Translations under genes and position numbers: made by a program
Assembly: GCF_011602085.1 (NCBI RefSeq)
Contig: NZ_JAAONY010000002.1
Span: 1,302,001 to 1,366,000 of the forward strand
Source: Pseudoteredinibacter isoporae
GTDB lineage: Bacteria > Pseudomonadota > Gammaproteobacteria > Pseudomonadales > Cellvibrionaceae
Direction: 5' to 3'
Length of the DNA stretch: 64,000 bases
The notes under the pieces: generated by a model
Databases searched by the model: none
What the model was told of the DNA's origin: nothing
What the model saw: the letters and a program-made list of their open reading frames with translations, nothing else
Shown: one piece after another, positions 35,531 through 44,521 of the stretch
Layout: each line of letters starts with the position of its first letter
How positions within the stretch are numbered: position 1 is the first letter of the stretch

Positions 35531-36313
35531 TCAACAATAGCTTTTCAACAGGCTCAAAAACTTTTCTCTTTTAGCGGATGACAGCTCCTCCAGAACTTTT
35601 TCAGCAACAGGGTCTGCCGGATAACGAAAATCCCGCAGACCGTCAGCCAAAGCATCCATCGCCCTAATGGCAACCCGCCCAGCTCCGACAGCCGCTTGCG
35701 CACCTGAAGATGCTTCTTTTTGCAGATTCGAAGCAAAAGAAGACGGGATCAATAACCCCATAGAAACCGAGTAGTCACGCCACTCTAAAGCATAGGATTC
35801 CACTATCCGCTCAAGTGCAGACTTACTTGCGGCGTAACAGGCATCGCCAGGCAATCCAACATAAGCCGACAAAGAACTGACTGCCAGCACCGACACCAAC
35901 ACTCCCCGCTTTGCCAAAGGCGTCAACTGCGCCAGACACAGCTGAACAGACAGGGCATTCACCATCATGACATGCCGCCAGGCTTGCAGCTCGCGCGCGG
36001 GCGCACCGGCAACGCCGGATGAAGGATAGCAAGCCGCATTAAAAATCATGGACACCGTGCAGCTTTGCGATCCCTTCAAAATATGCGTGCATGTCTTATT
36101 GATTGCAGCGCACAACTTTTCGGCACAATCCGGCAGGGCAAAATCAACAGCGGCATAATGCAACTGAGGGTGAGCAATGCGCTTCAGCAGTTTTTCTTCA
36201 CTTTCGTGATTTCGAAACAGAGCCAACACGGAATAGTTTTGTTCAAGAGCCCGCTTGAGCAATTCACTTCCCAAGGCTCCGGCCGCGCCACTCACCACTA
36301 TTAATTTTGTCAT
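35531..36313 (-). CDS. Short-chain dehydrogenase/reductase (SDR)
   Basis: A classical-type SDR of about 260 residues from the ATG at 36313 (MTKLIVVSGAAGALGSELLK), which has GGAGG 7 nt upstream. The frame extends to 36361, but that part lies in a transcription terminator. The cofactor motif is SGAAGALG (TGxxxGxG-like with Ser for Thr), the catalytic Ser is in VSSLSAYVG, and YAASKSALERIV is the YxxxK motif. The usual NNAG motif is replaced by FNAACYP, a divergence worth noting. It lies after the TonB receptor on the same strand and its stop is 19 bp from that of the FCD regulator. An oxidoreductase step on the sugar-acid substrate is plausible but unproven. Confidence 0.86.
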   Translation of the reverse strand: MTKLIVVSGAAGALGSELLKRALEQNYSVLALFRNHESEEKLLKRIAHPQLHYAAVDFALPDCAEKLCAAINKTCTHILKGSQSCTVSMIFNAACYPSSGVAGAPARELQAWRHVMMVNALSVQLCLAQLTPLAKRGVLVSVLAVSSLSAYVGLPGDACYAASKSALERIVESYALEWRDYSVSMGLLIPSSFASNLQKEASSGAQAAVGAGRVAIRAMDALADGLRDFRYPADPVAEKVLEELSSAKREKFLSLLKSYC

Positions 36314-36326
36314 TGACGGCCTCCAT

Positions 36327-36358
36327 AAAAAAAGCGGGCGACCATCACAGCCACCCGC
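36327..36358 (-). terminator. Rho-independent terminator after the TonB receptor
   Basis: On the minus strand GCGGGTG pairs with CGCCCGC (one G-T pair) across an 18-base loop, followed by seven T residues. It lies 68 bp downstream of the TonB-receptor stop and immediately before the SDR ribosome-binding site. SDR expression would therefore need read-through or a promoter of its own. Confidence 0.7.
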
Positions 36359-36425
36359 CAACAGGACACATGCCTTACTTAAGGGCCATTTGCACTCACT
36401 AGCCCCGAGGAGAGTATGCCAACCG

Positions 36426-38723
36426 TTACTGGATCATATACGTAAACTTCACGCCAAACTCACGATAGTGAGGTCGAATACGAATACCTGCCGCACCAAA
36501 ATTATCTGAAGTGCCGGTGTAGTAATCTTCATCCAAAGCGTTCTTAACGAAAGCAGATACACGAATGTTTTCACTTTCCATGCCTGCACTCAGGTTAACC
36601 ACCTGATAGCTGTCAATCTGGTATGGATAAGTTGGCAGCGAGAACACATCGCCATTCACTGTGCGGCCAACCAAAGAACCTACCGCTTCGATATCACTTA
36701 CGGTGTCATCCGTGAACGCCCACTCGGCGCGAACATAGGAATCCCAACTGCTAACTGAAAAGCGATATTCCAATGCTGTATTTACACTCCACTCGGGCGT
36801 TCTTGGCAAAGGCTGACCGGACACATCAATCACGTTTGGCTGGCCGTTGGTTTCGCCTTTCAACACAGCATCTTTGTAGTCATCAAATTTCGCATCGGTA
36901 TAACCTAGGCCCGCCGACCAAATTAACCCTTCGGTCAGTAGCGCCGTCAACTCCAGCTCAACACCTTTGGCACTGGCTTCTTCCGCATTCTGCGTGGTTG
37001 AAATGGCGGAGCTGATATCAGTTGGATCTTCCAAACGGTTGGTTTGCACCTGGAAGTCTTGCCAATCCAGGGCAAAGATTGCACCAGACAAGTTCACTCG
37101 ACCATCCATCAAACTGCTTTTGAAACCCAATTCATAACTGATCAGCTCTTCCGGCTTGAAACGCGCACCCGCAGTACGCGAACCGCCAGACACATCAGAG
37201 CCACCCGCTTTATAACCCTGGGCAACACTGCCGTACCAGGTCCAGTCCTCATTAGGCATATAGCGCAGAACCACGCGTGGAGAGAAATCGTTAAAGCTGA
37301 CATTATCGCGAATCGGGTCTGGACCTCGATTAAAATCAATTTCAGAAACGGTGACCTTGTCACGGGAATAACGCCCCCCCAGGGTCAGATCCAAAGTTTC
37401 GTCAATATGCCAAACCATCTCACCAAACAATGCCGAACTTTCATATTTGGCGTACTGCTGGTTGTTGTTAATAAAGCCTAATGGATTGGCGGCGTTTGGA
37501 TCGGAATCCGGCATAATTTGAATCTGATTGGCACGACGCAGCTCGTCCTCAACGTAAAAGACACCCACCGTCCAATCGATTTCATTGTCACCATCGGAAC
37601 GCAAACGGAATTCCTGACTGATTGACTCACCAGTGTAATCGTTTACACGACGAAGAGGCAGCGGACCAAAAGTAAATGGAATACCATCCAGATCAGCAAC
37701 ACGATCGAAGGAGCTGTCTAACCAACCGCTTACCGAAGTGAACACCATGCCATCCAGATCCCAGTTCACGCGACCGTTCACAATAGTGAAAGACTTTTCG
37801 TTCAGCTCTCGGGAATCACGATCGATGCGACGTTTGTTGTTTGGGTAGAAACCCTGACCGGAATCAATCGCATCATGAGCACCAATGCCGAAGATGGACT
37901 GTGTATCCAAATCGACAACGCCGGTTGGAATACTGATATCCCCACCCTCATCTTCTTTGGTGTGGGTGATACTTAAATCGAGAGTCACGTCGTCACTCGG
38001 CAACGCTCGGATCGACAATCTGCCCGTGCCATACTCATAGAAAGGGTCGTTACCCAGGGGATTAACATTGGTAATCGGGGTATCGGATTCATCATAGGCC
38101 ATGACCGCACGAGCCATCAGTCGATCATTGATTGGCAGATTGATGATCGCTTCCGCACCACGAGTACCGAAGTTACCGGCACTGACAGAACCTTCGAAGT
38201 AAAAATTCTCGTCGGGCTTTTTGGTTGTGATGTTCAGCGCCCCACCGACGGCGTTTCGACCAAAGTAAGTGCCCTGGGGGCCACGCAACACTTCAATGCG
38301 TTCGACATCTTGCAGCTGTGGATTAATCGTACCCTGGGCAACACTGCCTACCGACAGCTCATCAATGTAGTAACCAATAGAGTTCGCCGTTGACACACCA
38401 TCCAGCGTCACATTACTTACACCACGGATACTGATGTTAATACTGCGGCTACCGCCCTCGCCATCTTCGGAGAAACCAACGTTGGGCGTCATCGCAAGGT
38501 AGTCGGCCGCCTCGGTAATATTGGACTTTTCAAGGGACTCCGCCGTAAACGCTGACACGCTGATAGGCACATCCTGTAAAGACTCAGAACGACGCTGGGC
38601 AGTAACCACTACCTCCTCCAACGTCAGAGCCTGGGAATCACCACCTTCCTGCGCAACACTCACGCCAGAACCAGCCGCCAGAATAGCTGCGGTCAAACTA
38701 TTTACAGTGTGCTTGCTAAACAT
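36426..38723 (-). CDS. TonB-dependent receptor of the FCD/sugar-acid regulon
   Basis: An outer-membrane TonB-dependent transporter of about 765 residues from the ATG at 38723 (MFSKHTVNSLTAAILAAGSGVSVAQ, signal peptide); an upstream ATG at 38789 would give a non-signal-like leader. The plug domain starts LEEVVVTAQRRSESLQDVPIS and has VERIEVLRGPQGTYFGRNAVGGALNI. The barrel ends with REFGVKFTYMIQ, with terminal-strand features although the last residue is Gln rather than Phe. Two TAATCCCAT-type elements lie about 90-140 bp upstream, linking it to the FCD regulator and the catabolic operon, so it is the likely outer-membrane entry route for that substrate. Confidence 0.94.
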   Translation of the reverse strand: MFSKHTVNSLTAAILAAGSGVSVAQEGGDSQALTLEEVVVTAQRRSESLQDVPISVSAFTAESLEKSNITEAADYLAMTPNVGFSEDGEGGSRSINISIRGVSNVTLDGVSTANSIGYYIDELSVGSVAQGTINPQLQDVERIEVLRGPQGTYFGRNAVGGALNITTKKPDENFYFEGSVSAGNFGTRGAEAIINLPINDRLMARAVMAYDESDTPITNVNPLGNDPFYEYGTGRLSIRALPSDDVTLDLSITHTKEDEGGDISIPTGVVDLDTQSIFGIGAHDAIDSGQGFYPNNKRRIDRDSRELNEKSFTIVNGRVNWDLDGMVFTSVSGWLDSSFDRVADLDGIPFTFGPLPLRRVNDYTGESISQEFRLRSDGDNEIDWTVGVFYVEDELRRANQIQIMPDSDPNAANPLGFINNNQQYAKYESSALFGEMVWHIDETLDLTLGGRYSRDKVTVSEIDFNRGPDPIRDNVSFNDFSPRVVLRYMPNEDWTWYGSVAQGYKAGGSDVSGGSRTAGARFKPEELISYELGFKSSLMDGRVNLSGAIFALDWQDFQVQTNRLEDPTDISSAISTTQNAEEASAKGVELELTALLTEGLIWSAGLGYTDAKFDDYKDAVLKGETNGQPNVIDVSGQPLPRTPEWSVNTALEYRFSVSSWDSYVRAEWAFTDDTVSDIEAVGSLVGRTVNGDVFSLPTYPYQIDSYQVVNLSAGMESENIRVSAFVKNALDEDYYTGTSDNFGAAGIRIRPHYREFGVKFTYMIQ

Positions 38724-38814
38724 CGTATCTATCGCCTCTTCTTTATTATGTATGCACATTCGCAATGACCACCGGTGAAGCATCAACATTCACCACATTG
38801 CTTTACGAGTAATA

Positions 38815-38860
38815 TAATCCCATTAATTAGCATCGGTCAACACATTTAAACCCATTAAAT
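38815..38860. promoter_or_regulatory. TAATCCCAT operator pair upstream of the TonB receptor
   Basis: TAATCCCATTAATT (38815-38828) is identical over 14 bases to the element at 34525. A weaker copy, TTAAACCCATTAAAT, begins at 38846. Both lie in the 225-bp gap between the TonB-receptor start and the eda stop codon. They are probable binding sites of the GntR/FCD regulator. Confidence 0.7.
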
Positions 38861-38948
38861 GGATATTTTTTGCTTAATTTATAAACAAAACCTCAAAAAA
38901 CAAGGCTTTATATTAAAATTTTTACAAAATAGATATTCAATCATCCTA

Positions 38949-39587
38949 CTAATAATTCGTTTTCCGGCATGCTTCCATAGCAAACTGAGCCTGTCGACCC
39001 ACCTCATCCCAGTCCCCTCTTTCCATGGCCGACTTGTCGATCATCCAGCTACCGCCCACGCAAATCACATTATTCAACGCCAGATAGGCATCCAGATTGG
39101 CTGGCGAGACGCCACCTGTAGGACAAAAACTCACCTGTGGAAACGGCCCCTGCAGGGCTTTCAGCAACGCTGTGCCACCGCTGGCTTCAGCTGGAAATAA
39201 CTTCATACAGTTAAGGCCTCGTTCCAGAACAGTCATTACCTCGGAGGCGGTACTCACGCCAGGTAAAAATGGCAAACGTGTCGAAAGTGCGGCGGACAAC
39301 AATGAGGTGGTACAACCCGGGCTTACCAGGAATTCGGCACCTGCGCTCACAGCATTAGCAACATCTCGCACATTCAATACGGTGCCTGCCCCGACCACCA
39401 CATTTTCCACATTTTCTTTAATCCTACTAATAGCCCCCAAAGCTTCTGGAGTACGCAAGGTGATTTCAAGGGTTTTAAAGCCCGCATCCACCATGGCATT
39501 TGCCAGTGGAACGGCGTCTTCAACCCGGTTTATCACGATGACAGGTACGATAGGGGAAAGGGATAGGATATCTTTGGTATTTGACAC
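38949..39587 (-). CDS. eda: KDPG (2-dehydro-3-deoxyphosphogluconate) aldolase
   Basis: Splits KDPG into pyruvate and glyceraldehyde-3-phosphate, the last step of the Entner-Doudoroff and uronate routes. Its 212 residues are the family norm. Visible residues are LEITLRTPEAL with the catalytic Glu, VGAGTVL, FLVSPGCTTSLL, the Schiff-base lysine in CMKLFPAEASGG (about residue 133), and FCPTGGVSPANLDAYL. It is not adjacent to edd or zwf, so it probably serves the UxuA-KdgK route encoded at 24936-27123. Its promoter carries a perfect 32-bp palindrome built from the same element as the operon promoter. Confidence 0.95.
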   Translation of the reverse strand: MSNTKDILSLSPIVPVIVINRVEDAVPLANAMVDAGFKTLEITLRTPEALGAISRIKENVENVVVGAGTVLNVRDVANAVSAGAEFLVSPGCTTSLLSAALSTRLPFLPGVSTASEVMTVLERGLNCMKLFPAEASGGTALLKALQGPFPQVSFCPTGGVSPANLDAYLALNNVICVGGSWMIDKSAMERGDWDEVGRQAQFAMEACRKTNY

Positions 39588-39610
39588 TGCTTACACGTCC
39601 GAACAAGTTA

Positions 39611-39642
39611 ATCATGGGATTAATTTAAATTAATCCCATGAT
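39611..39642. promoter_or_regulatory. Perfect 32-bp palindromic operator upstream of eda
   Basis: The half-site ATCATGGGATTAATTT (39611-39626) is followed directly by its exact reverse complement (39627-39642). It lies 24-55 bp upstream of the eda start, where binding would block the promoter. The TAATCCCATGAT core is the same as in the elements at 34525-34677 and 38815, so this is probably the best site of the GntR/FCD regulator. Confidence 0.85.
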
Positions 39643-39760
39643 ATTGTCCAGATTCCTGCGCTGTACAGCGCTTTTCCAGCGTCATGACTCAAGCACAACC
39701 CAGAATTCAGATCTTTAAGCACTGACTGACATAAGACGGAAAACAGCAAGTGGGCAGGCT

Positions 39761-40762
39761 TTACAAGCGCTCACGAAACTCGGTAGGCGTGCAATCAAAC
39801 CAGCTTTTGAAAGCTCGTGTGAAGTTGCTGTGATCAGCAAATCCCAGCAATAAGGCTATTTCGGTAATGGGTCGGTACTGCTGCTGCAAATATTGCTGGG
39901 CCAACTCCATGCGCACATCGCGCAACAATGCGGTAAAGCTGCTGCCCTCCTTTTGCAACTGGCGCTGCAATTGTCGGGGGCTCAGGCACAAACGTTCAGC
40001 AATGGACTGCTGTGACGGTTCACCCTTGGGCAGAAGCTCTTTGATCGCATCCTGGGTTTTCAGGGTGAAACTGTTCTGCACAATTCGCTGGATATAATCC
40101 TGGGCGAGGTCGTCCTGCCTCGCCGCCAGTTGGGGATCCGAATAATCCAATACTCGGTCAGCCACCGATGCTGGAAATTCCAGTTCATGTTGTTCGCAGC
40201 CAAACTGCACAGTGCAACCGTAAAACTGCTCAAAAGCCTCTGTAGACGTCGGCTCGGGCCTTTGTAAACACACTCGGCTGGGTTTGATTTCACCCGGGAA
40301 AATCGAGCGGCACACAGCCAGCAGTCCAGCAAAGCCAAAATCAACAACCTCCAGGCCAACCAGTTCAATCGGGATTTTAGTTTTCAGATACAGGCAGAAA
40401 TGACGATCGTCGTGCACAATTTTCTGGGTCACAACATTGGTCAGAATTTCCTGATATTGAACAACCCTTCCCAGTGCTTCTGCCACAGAGGCGCTGCACA
40501 GCATGGCAAGGCCGAGAGCATGCCAGTGCACAGGCTGGCAAAGATGGGCCGAAAGAATTCCCAGATTGTCATCACCTACACGCTCTATGGCAATCTTCCA
40601 CGCCCGATCAATCACTCTCACATCGACTCGACCGTAGGGATTACGCAATAACTCAGCATCGATATCGGCATCGGCCAAGACATCAGAATAGGATACACCT
40701 CGCTCCCGAAGAATCGCTTCCAAAGCGGTTATCCAACTACTTAAGGAGGTATAGCTTTCCAT
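39761..40762 (-). CDS. AraC-family regulator with Arabinose_bd-type N-terminus
   Basis: A 333-residue regulator from the ATG at 40762 (MESYTSLSSWITALEAILRERG). The frame extends to 40807, but that stretch holds the first of two operator-like repeats. The N-terminal sensing domain includes CQPVHWHALGLAMLCSASVAEALGRVVQYQEIL. The C-terminal HTH pair reads IAERLCLSPRQLQRQLQKEGSSF and ITEIALLLGFADHSNFTRAFKSW, ending in DCTPTEFRERL. It is divergent from the third TonB receptor (start 41146) and probably controls it. It does not resemble the regulator at 16286 closely enough to look like a recent duplicate. Confidence 0.92.
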   Translation of the reverse strand: MESYTSLSSWITALEAILRERGVSYSDVLADADIDAELLRNPYGRVDVRVIDRAWKIAIERVGDDNLGILSAHLCQPVHWHALGLAMLCSASVAEALGRVVQYQEILTNVVTQKIVHDDRHFCLYLKTKIPIELVGLEVVDFGFAGLLAVCRSIFPGEIKPSRVCLQRPEPTSTEAFEQFYGCTVQFGCEQHELEFPASVADRVLDYSDPQLAARQDDLAQDYIQRIVQNSFTLKTQDAIKELLPKGEPSQQSIAERLCLSPRQLQRQLQKEGSSFTALLRDVRMELAQQYLQQQYRPITEIALLLGFADHSNFTRAFKSWFDCTPTEFRERL

Positions 40763-40788
40763 TGTTTTTATATTGTCAGGATTAATGG

Positions 40789-40821
40789 CCGCAGTATACG
40801 ACATCACAACCGCAGCATACG
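40789..40821. promoter_or_regulatory. Direct-repeat operator upstream of the AraC gene
   Basis: CCGCAGTATACG (40789-40800) and CCGCAGCATACG (40810-40821) match at 11 of 12 bases and are 21 bp apart, two helical turns, as expected for an AraC-type dimer. They lie 27-59 bp upstream of the AraC start, which suggests autoregulation. The receptor start is 325 bp further on, so direct activation of it from here is less certain. Confidence 0.7.
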
Positions 40822-41145
40822 TGATTTAAAAATCAAAAAACAGAATAAACAGAAGCCTATCTATTCCAATGTGTCCACACTCGCTTCATTCTCCCCACTT
40901 TCTTGCTACAGCAATCACTTACATCTAATAGATAACACTCAGAGACAAGCACTGACGCACAAAAAATTGAACGACAAAAATAGAAACAAAAAACATCAAA
41001 ATCAGTGACATGGTTTCACGAGACAACCAAATGTCGCCCTGTGCATAGTCTCGAACACGGGCCGAGCTTATGCTTTTTATGCCTATGCCCATAAAAATAA
41101 ACGCACATCACAATAAACGTAATAATAAAAAACAGGGATACATCT
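40822..41145. other. AT-rich leader of the third TonB receptor, no gene seen
   Basis: A 324-bp AT-rich stretch with stop codons in all frames. It must hold the promoter of the TonB receptor, but I could not assign hexamers with confidence. GGGATA precedes the receptor ATG. No hairpin with T-tract or RNA gene was recognised. Confidence 0.5.
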
Positions 41146-43755
41146 ATGCCACAACTACACTCTTCAATCCCCAAAACACGCCTTCTGACAATAGCAATTA
41201 GCAGCCTGTGTTTTACCGCAGGCGGGCACGCCCAAACATTGGAAGAAGTCATCGTCACCGCACAGAAGCGCGCAGAATCACTGCAAGACGTGCCCATTTC
41301 GGTTTCAGCCATGAGTGGAGAAAAGATGTCCGATGCGGGCATCCAGAGCTTTACCGACATGAATCACTATGTACCCAGCTTTTCGGTCACCAAAGATCCG
41401 ATCGGGGATAAAATTAATATTCGTGGCATTCAGTCAGGTAATCAGGCCGGTTTTGAACAATCCGTCGGTACTTTTGTAGATGGCATCTATCGCGGACGCG
41501 GAACCCAATCCCGATACTCGTTTCTCGATGTGGAAGCCGTTGAGATTTTGCGAGGCCCGCAAGGCACCCTGTTTGGAAAAAATACCATTGCTGGCGCGCT
41601 GAACATTCGCTCCGCCAAACCTACCGATGAACTCGCCGGCCAATTAAGTGCGAGCTACAACATAGAATTTGAAACTACGGATTTGCAGGGTTTTATTTCA
41701 GGGCCGCTTAGTGATTCCGTACGGGGCCGACTCTTTTTAATGAATCGGGAAATGGACAAAGGCTGGGTTCACAACAGTTTTTACAATGCCGACGTTCCCG
41801 TAAGCGATGAAAAAGCCGGACGTTTAAGCCTGGAAATTGATTTGGGTGAGAACACAACCTTACGACTGAAAACCGAAGCAGCGGACTTCACCACAGTCGG
41901 TCAACCCTGGGATATTTTAGTTGCCGGCGGCCTATCAGCATTCGGCATCAGCAGTGCAGCAGATTACCGAATCAGTATGGGTAATCTTCCCCGCGCCCCG
42001 TTTACGCATTTCGGAGCAAACGGTGAATTCCAGAATGATCCAAACGGCGTCCTGGACTTTGGAGCCGCCGGACATTTGGATGGCGACAGTAATGAAACGG
42101 CCATCACCCTGGAACATGTTACCGACCAGGGAACCATTACCGCAATTCTCGGCCACTCAGCATACGAATTTCAGCGTTTGCTGGATGCGGATTTTGGTCC
42201 AACGCCTTCCGTTCGTTTTGACGATAGTGAAGACTTCGATCAGAAAAGTTTCGAGTTGCGTTTCGCTTCGGATACCGACGGTCAATTTAATTACATCACG
42301 GGTATGTTCTATCAGGAACAAGACCTCACCGTGGATGGCCTGAGTTATTTTAATTTCGGAACCCTGCAGCCTTTATTAAACGGTGGCTGTGCCGGTGCAG
42401 TCGGCGCGGCCTACCCAGCCTTGTTTGTGTCCGGTGATGCCCTCACAACCGCCAGCAATGTTGCCGGTGCCGTCGGTGCAGCTGGTGGTGCCGGCGCGGC
42501 ACTTGCCAGCGCCTGTGGCCAGGCCGCTGCCTTCGAACCCCTCGTCAACGCTGGCATTAATGGTGGCAACCGTTACGCCCTTCTGGATCAAAGCACTGAA
42601 AGTTGGGCGGTTTTTTTCCAGGGCACTTATGAAATCAGTGACAGCACTCGTTTAACTTTAGGACTGCGTTACACCGAAGAAGAAAAATCTGCATCCCAAA
42701 GCGTCCGTGCAGCGGCCTTTGAAGAAGGCGGAACGACAGCGCTTACGAATCCACTTCTTATAGGCGCGATTGAGACCGTCGGTGAATTCTCCACCCACAG
42801 CTTTACGCCCAGCGACCCTGGCATGAGCCGCGACGAAGAAAGCCTGACCTGGTCCGCCAATTTTCAGTGGGATGTAAACAACGACACCATGGTTTACGCC
42901 AGTGCCTCTACGGGTTTTAAAGCCGGCGGTTTTAACTCGTTTTATATGGCATTAGGACAACCGGATAATTCTCAGGATGCCTCGTTTGAAGAGGAAGAAG
43001 TCATCAGCTTTGAAGTCGGCAGTAAAATGACCTTGCTCGACGGCGCAGCCGAATTAAACCTCGCCCTGTTCCGCACCGAGTTTGATGATTTGCAGGCGTC
43101 GATTTTTACCGGCGGCACCACCTTTGTTGTGCAGAACGCCGCAAAAGCGGTCACCCAGGGCCTGGAAATTGACGGACGCTGGGCGCTGACAGACCAGCTC
43201 AATATGCAAGCCGCCTTTGCCTATATCGACTTTGAATATGAGAATTTTCCCAATCAGGCCTGTACCGCAGCGCAATTCAGCAGTGCTCGCCAAGCGGCGT
43301 ATGAGGCTGCACTGAATGCCGGCAGCACACTGGGTGCGGCAGCAGCAGCGCTCACCTACACCAACGGCAGCTGCGCAGCCGCCGGCTTGAACGATTTGCA
43401 GGGTAAAACGTCGGAAAACACTCCCGAGCTGCAATTCAGCATGGGTTTGAGTCACACACAGAGTCTGGGCGACAATTTTGAATTGCTCAGTAACCTCAAT
43501 GTCAGCTGGACGGATGATGTCTTCCGCCAGGCCGACCTGGACCCGGTATCTCTGCAGGAAAGCTATTGGAAAGTGGATGCCAACATTACCCTGGCATCGG
43601 CTGATGGCCGCTGGGATGTCAGCTTGATTGGCAACAATCTGACGGACGAAGATACCCTGAGTTATGTCAACGACACACCGTTGTTTAATGGCACTCACCA
43701 GGCTGCCCTGGAACAACCGCGCTCGTTTACCATTCGTGGTCGCTGGCATTTATAA
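41146..43755 (+). CDS. TonB-dependent receptor (AraC-linked)
   Basis: An 869-residue outer-membrane TonB-dependent transporter. The signal peptide runs to about residue 28 (FTAGGHAQ) and the plug begins LEEVIVTAQKRAESLQDVPIS. VEILRGPQGTLFGKNTIAGALNI is the plug signature, and the barrel ends with PRSFTIRGRWHL. Two predicted surface-loop regions are unusual: about residues 415-475 and 710-755 are rich in Ala and Gly and carry paired cysteines (NGGCAGAVGAAYPAL...ASACGQAAA; CTAAQFSSARQAAYEAAL...NGSCAAAG). That pattern suggests disulfide-closed loops over the barrel mouth. Substrate unknown; probably controlled by the divergent AraC regulator. Confidence 0.94.
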   Translation: MPQLHSSIPKTRLLTIAISSLCFTAGGHAQTLEEVIVTAQKRAESLQDVPISVSAMSGEKMSDAGIQSFTDMNHYVPSFSVTKDPIGDKINIRGIQSGNQAGFEQSVGTFVDGIYRGRGTQSRYSFLDVEAVEILRGPQGTLFGKNTIAGALNIRSAKPTDELAGQLSASYNIEFETTDLQGFISGPLSDSVRGRLFLMNREMDKGWVHNSFYNADVPVSDEKAGRLSLEIDLGENTTLRLKTEAADFTTVGQPWDILVAGGLSAFGISSAADYRISMGNLPRAPFTHFGANGEFQNDPNGVLDFGAAGHLDGDSNETAITLEHVTDQGTITAILGHSAYEFQRLLDADFGPTPSVRFDDSEDFDQKSFELRFASDTDGQFNYITGMFYQEQDLTVDGLSYFNFGTLQPLLNGGCAGAVGAAYPALFVSGDALTTASNVAGAVGAAGGAGAALASACGQAAAFEPLVNAGINGGNRYALLDQSTESWAVFFQGTYEISDSTRLTLGLRYTEEEKSASQSVRAAAFEEGGTTALTNPLLIGAIETVGEFSTHSFTPSDPGMSRDEESLTWSANFQWDVNNDTMVYASASTGFKAGGFNSFYMALGQPDNSQDASFEEEEVISFEVGSKMTLLDGAAELNLALFRTEFDDLQASIFTGGTTFVVQNAAKAVTQGLEIDGRWALTDQLNMQAAFAYIDFEYENFPNQACTAAQFSSARQAAYEAALNAGSTLGAAAAALTYTNGSCAAAGLNDLQGKTSENTPELQFSMGLSHTQSLGDNFELLSNLNVSWTDDVFRQADLDPVSLQESYWKVDANITLASADGRWDVSLIGNNLTDEDTLSYVNDTPLFNGTHQAALEQPRSFTIRGRWHL

Positions 43756-43772
43756 AATCAATGTAATGCAAC

Positions 43773-43802
43773 AAAAAAGCCCGGCATTTGCCGGGCTTTT
43801 TT
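43773..43802. terminator. Bidirectional rho-independent terminator
   Basis: A perfectly symmetric hairpin: six A, then GCCCGGCA, a 2-base centre, TGCCGGGC and six T. It lies between the convergent TonB receptor (stop 43755) and HIT gene (stop 43830) and should end transcription in both directions. Confidence 0.92.
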
Positions 43803-43829
43803 ATTCGCTTTGGAAAAACAACGACGTCA

Positions 43830-44282
43830 TCATCCTTCGTCAGGAATGAAAAAATCACAGGCCAGCGCACTTCGCAAACGTGACAAGCGGGAAGCCAGTT
43901 CGTCCTCATCATAAGCTTTGGCCGGCACCGCCCCCCAAATTGGGTTGGGCCAGGCTGGATCATCTTTGAAGCGCGCCACATGATGGATGTGCAACTGCGA
44001 AACATGATTGCCGAGAGCGGCCATGTTCATTTTATCGGGCGCGAACAAAGCCACCATGGCTTCAGATAAGTAACCCGATTCATGGGCAAACTGTTGGCGA
44101 TCGGTTTCACTGAGATGATGCATTTCAGTGTGGTTCGCCCGCTTCGGCACCAATAAGCACCAGGGAAAGTTGGCGTCTTTACTCAAGAGCACCAATGACA
44201 GCGGGAAATGCCCAACTACTACGGTAGATTCGGCTAATTGTGGGTCCAGCTCAAAGGGCTGGGTATCCATGGTTTCATCCAT
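43830..44282 (-). CDS. HIT-family protein
   Basis: A histidine-triad nucleotide-binding protein of 150 residues from the ATG at 44282, preceded by GAGG. An in-frame TTG at 44300 is less likely. The triad is seen in NHVSQLHIHHVARFKDD (HxHxH-like, with the third His of the usual HxHxHxx replaced by a His-His pair shift). A conserved N-terminal beta part reads DANFPWCLLVPKRANHTEMHHL. It probably hydrolyses nucleotide phosphoramidates or dinucleotide polyphosphates in the cytoplasm. This branch with the PWPNPIWG C-terminal motif is common in gammaproteobacteria beside housekeeping genes. Confidence 0.9.
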   Translation of the reverse strand: MDETMDTQPFELDPQLAESTVVVGHFPLSLVLLSKDANFPWCLLVPKRANHTEMHHLSETDRQQFAHESGYLSEAMVALFAPDKMNMAALGNHVSQLHIHHVARFKDDPAWPNPIWGAVPAKAYDEDELASRLSRLRSALACDFFIPDEG

Positions 44283-44521
44283 AGAAAAATCCTCGGTCAA
44301 AATTTAACCACTCCGACCCCGAAACGGGCTCGGAAATGGCTTTACCGGGCTAAGACGAACAAAACAGCGTAGACCACCAGAGTCTGGCGCCTTAGAATAG
44401 CGGGTTCATTTGCTGCCTGATCGAAATGTGGGCAGCGGGCCCGGATCACCCATGCCGCGTACTTCCAGCATAGCAAGACCGGGCACAACCGCAAACCGCT
44501 TGATATGAGATACAGACCACT

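Noticed and set aside
36314-36361. N-terminal extension of the SDR
   Set aside because: It overlaps a hairpin and T-tract terminator, while the ATG at 36313 has a GGAGG.
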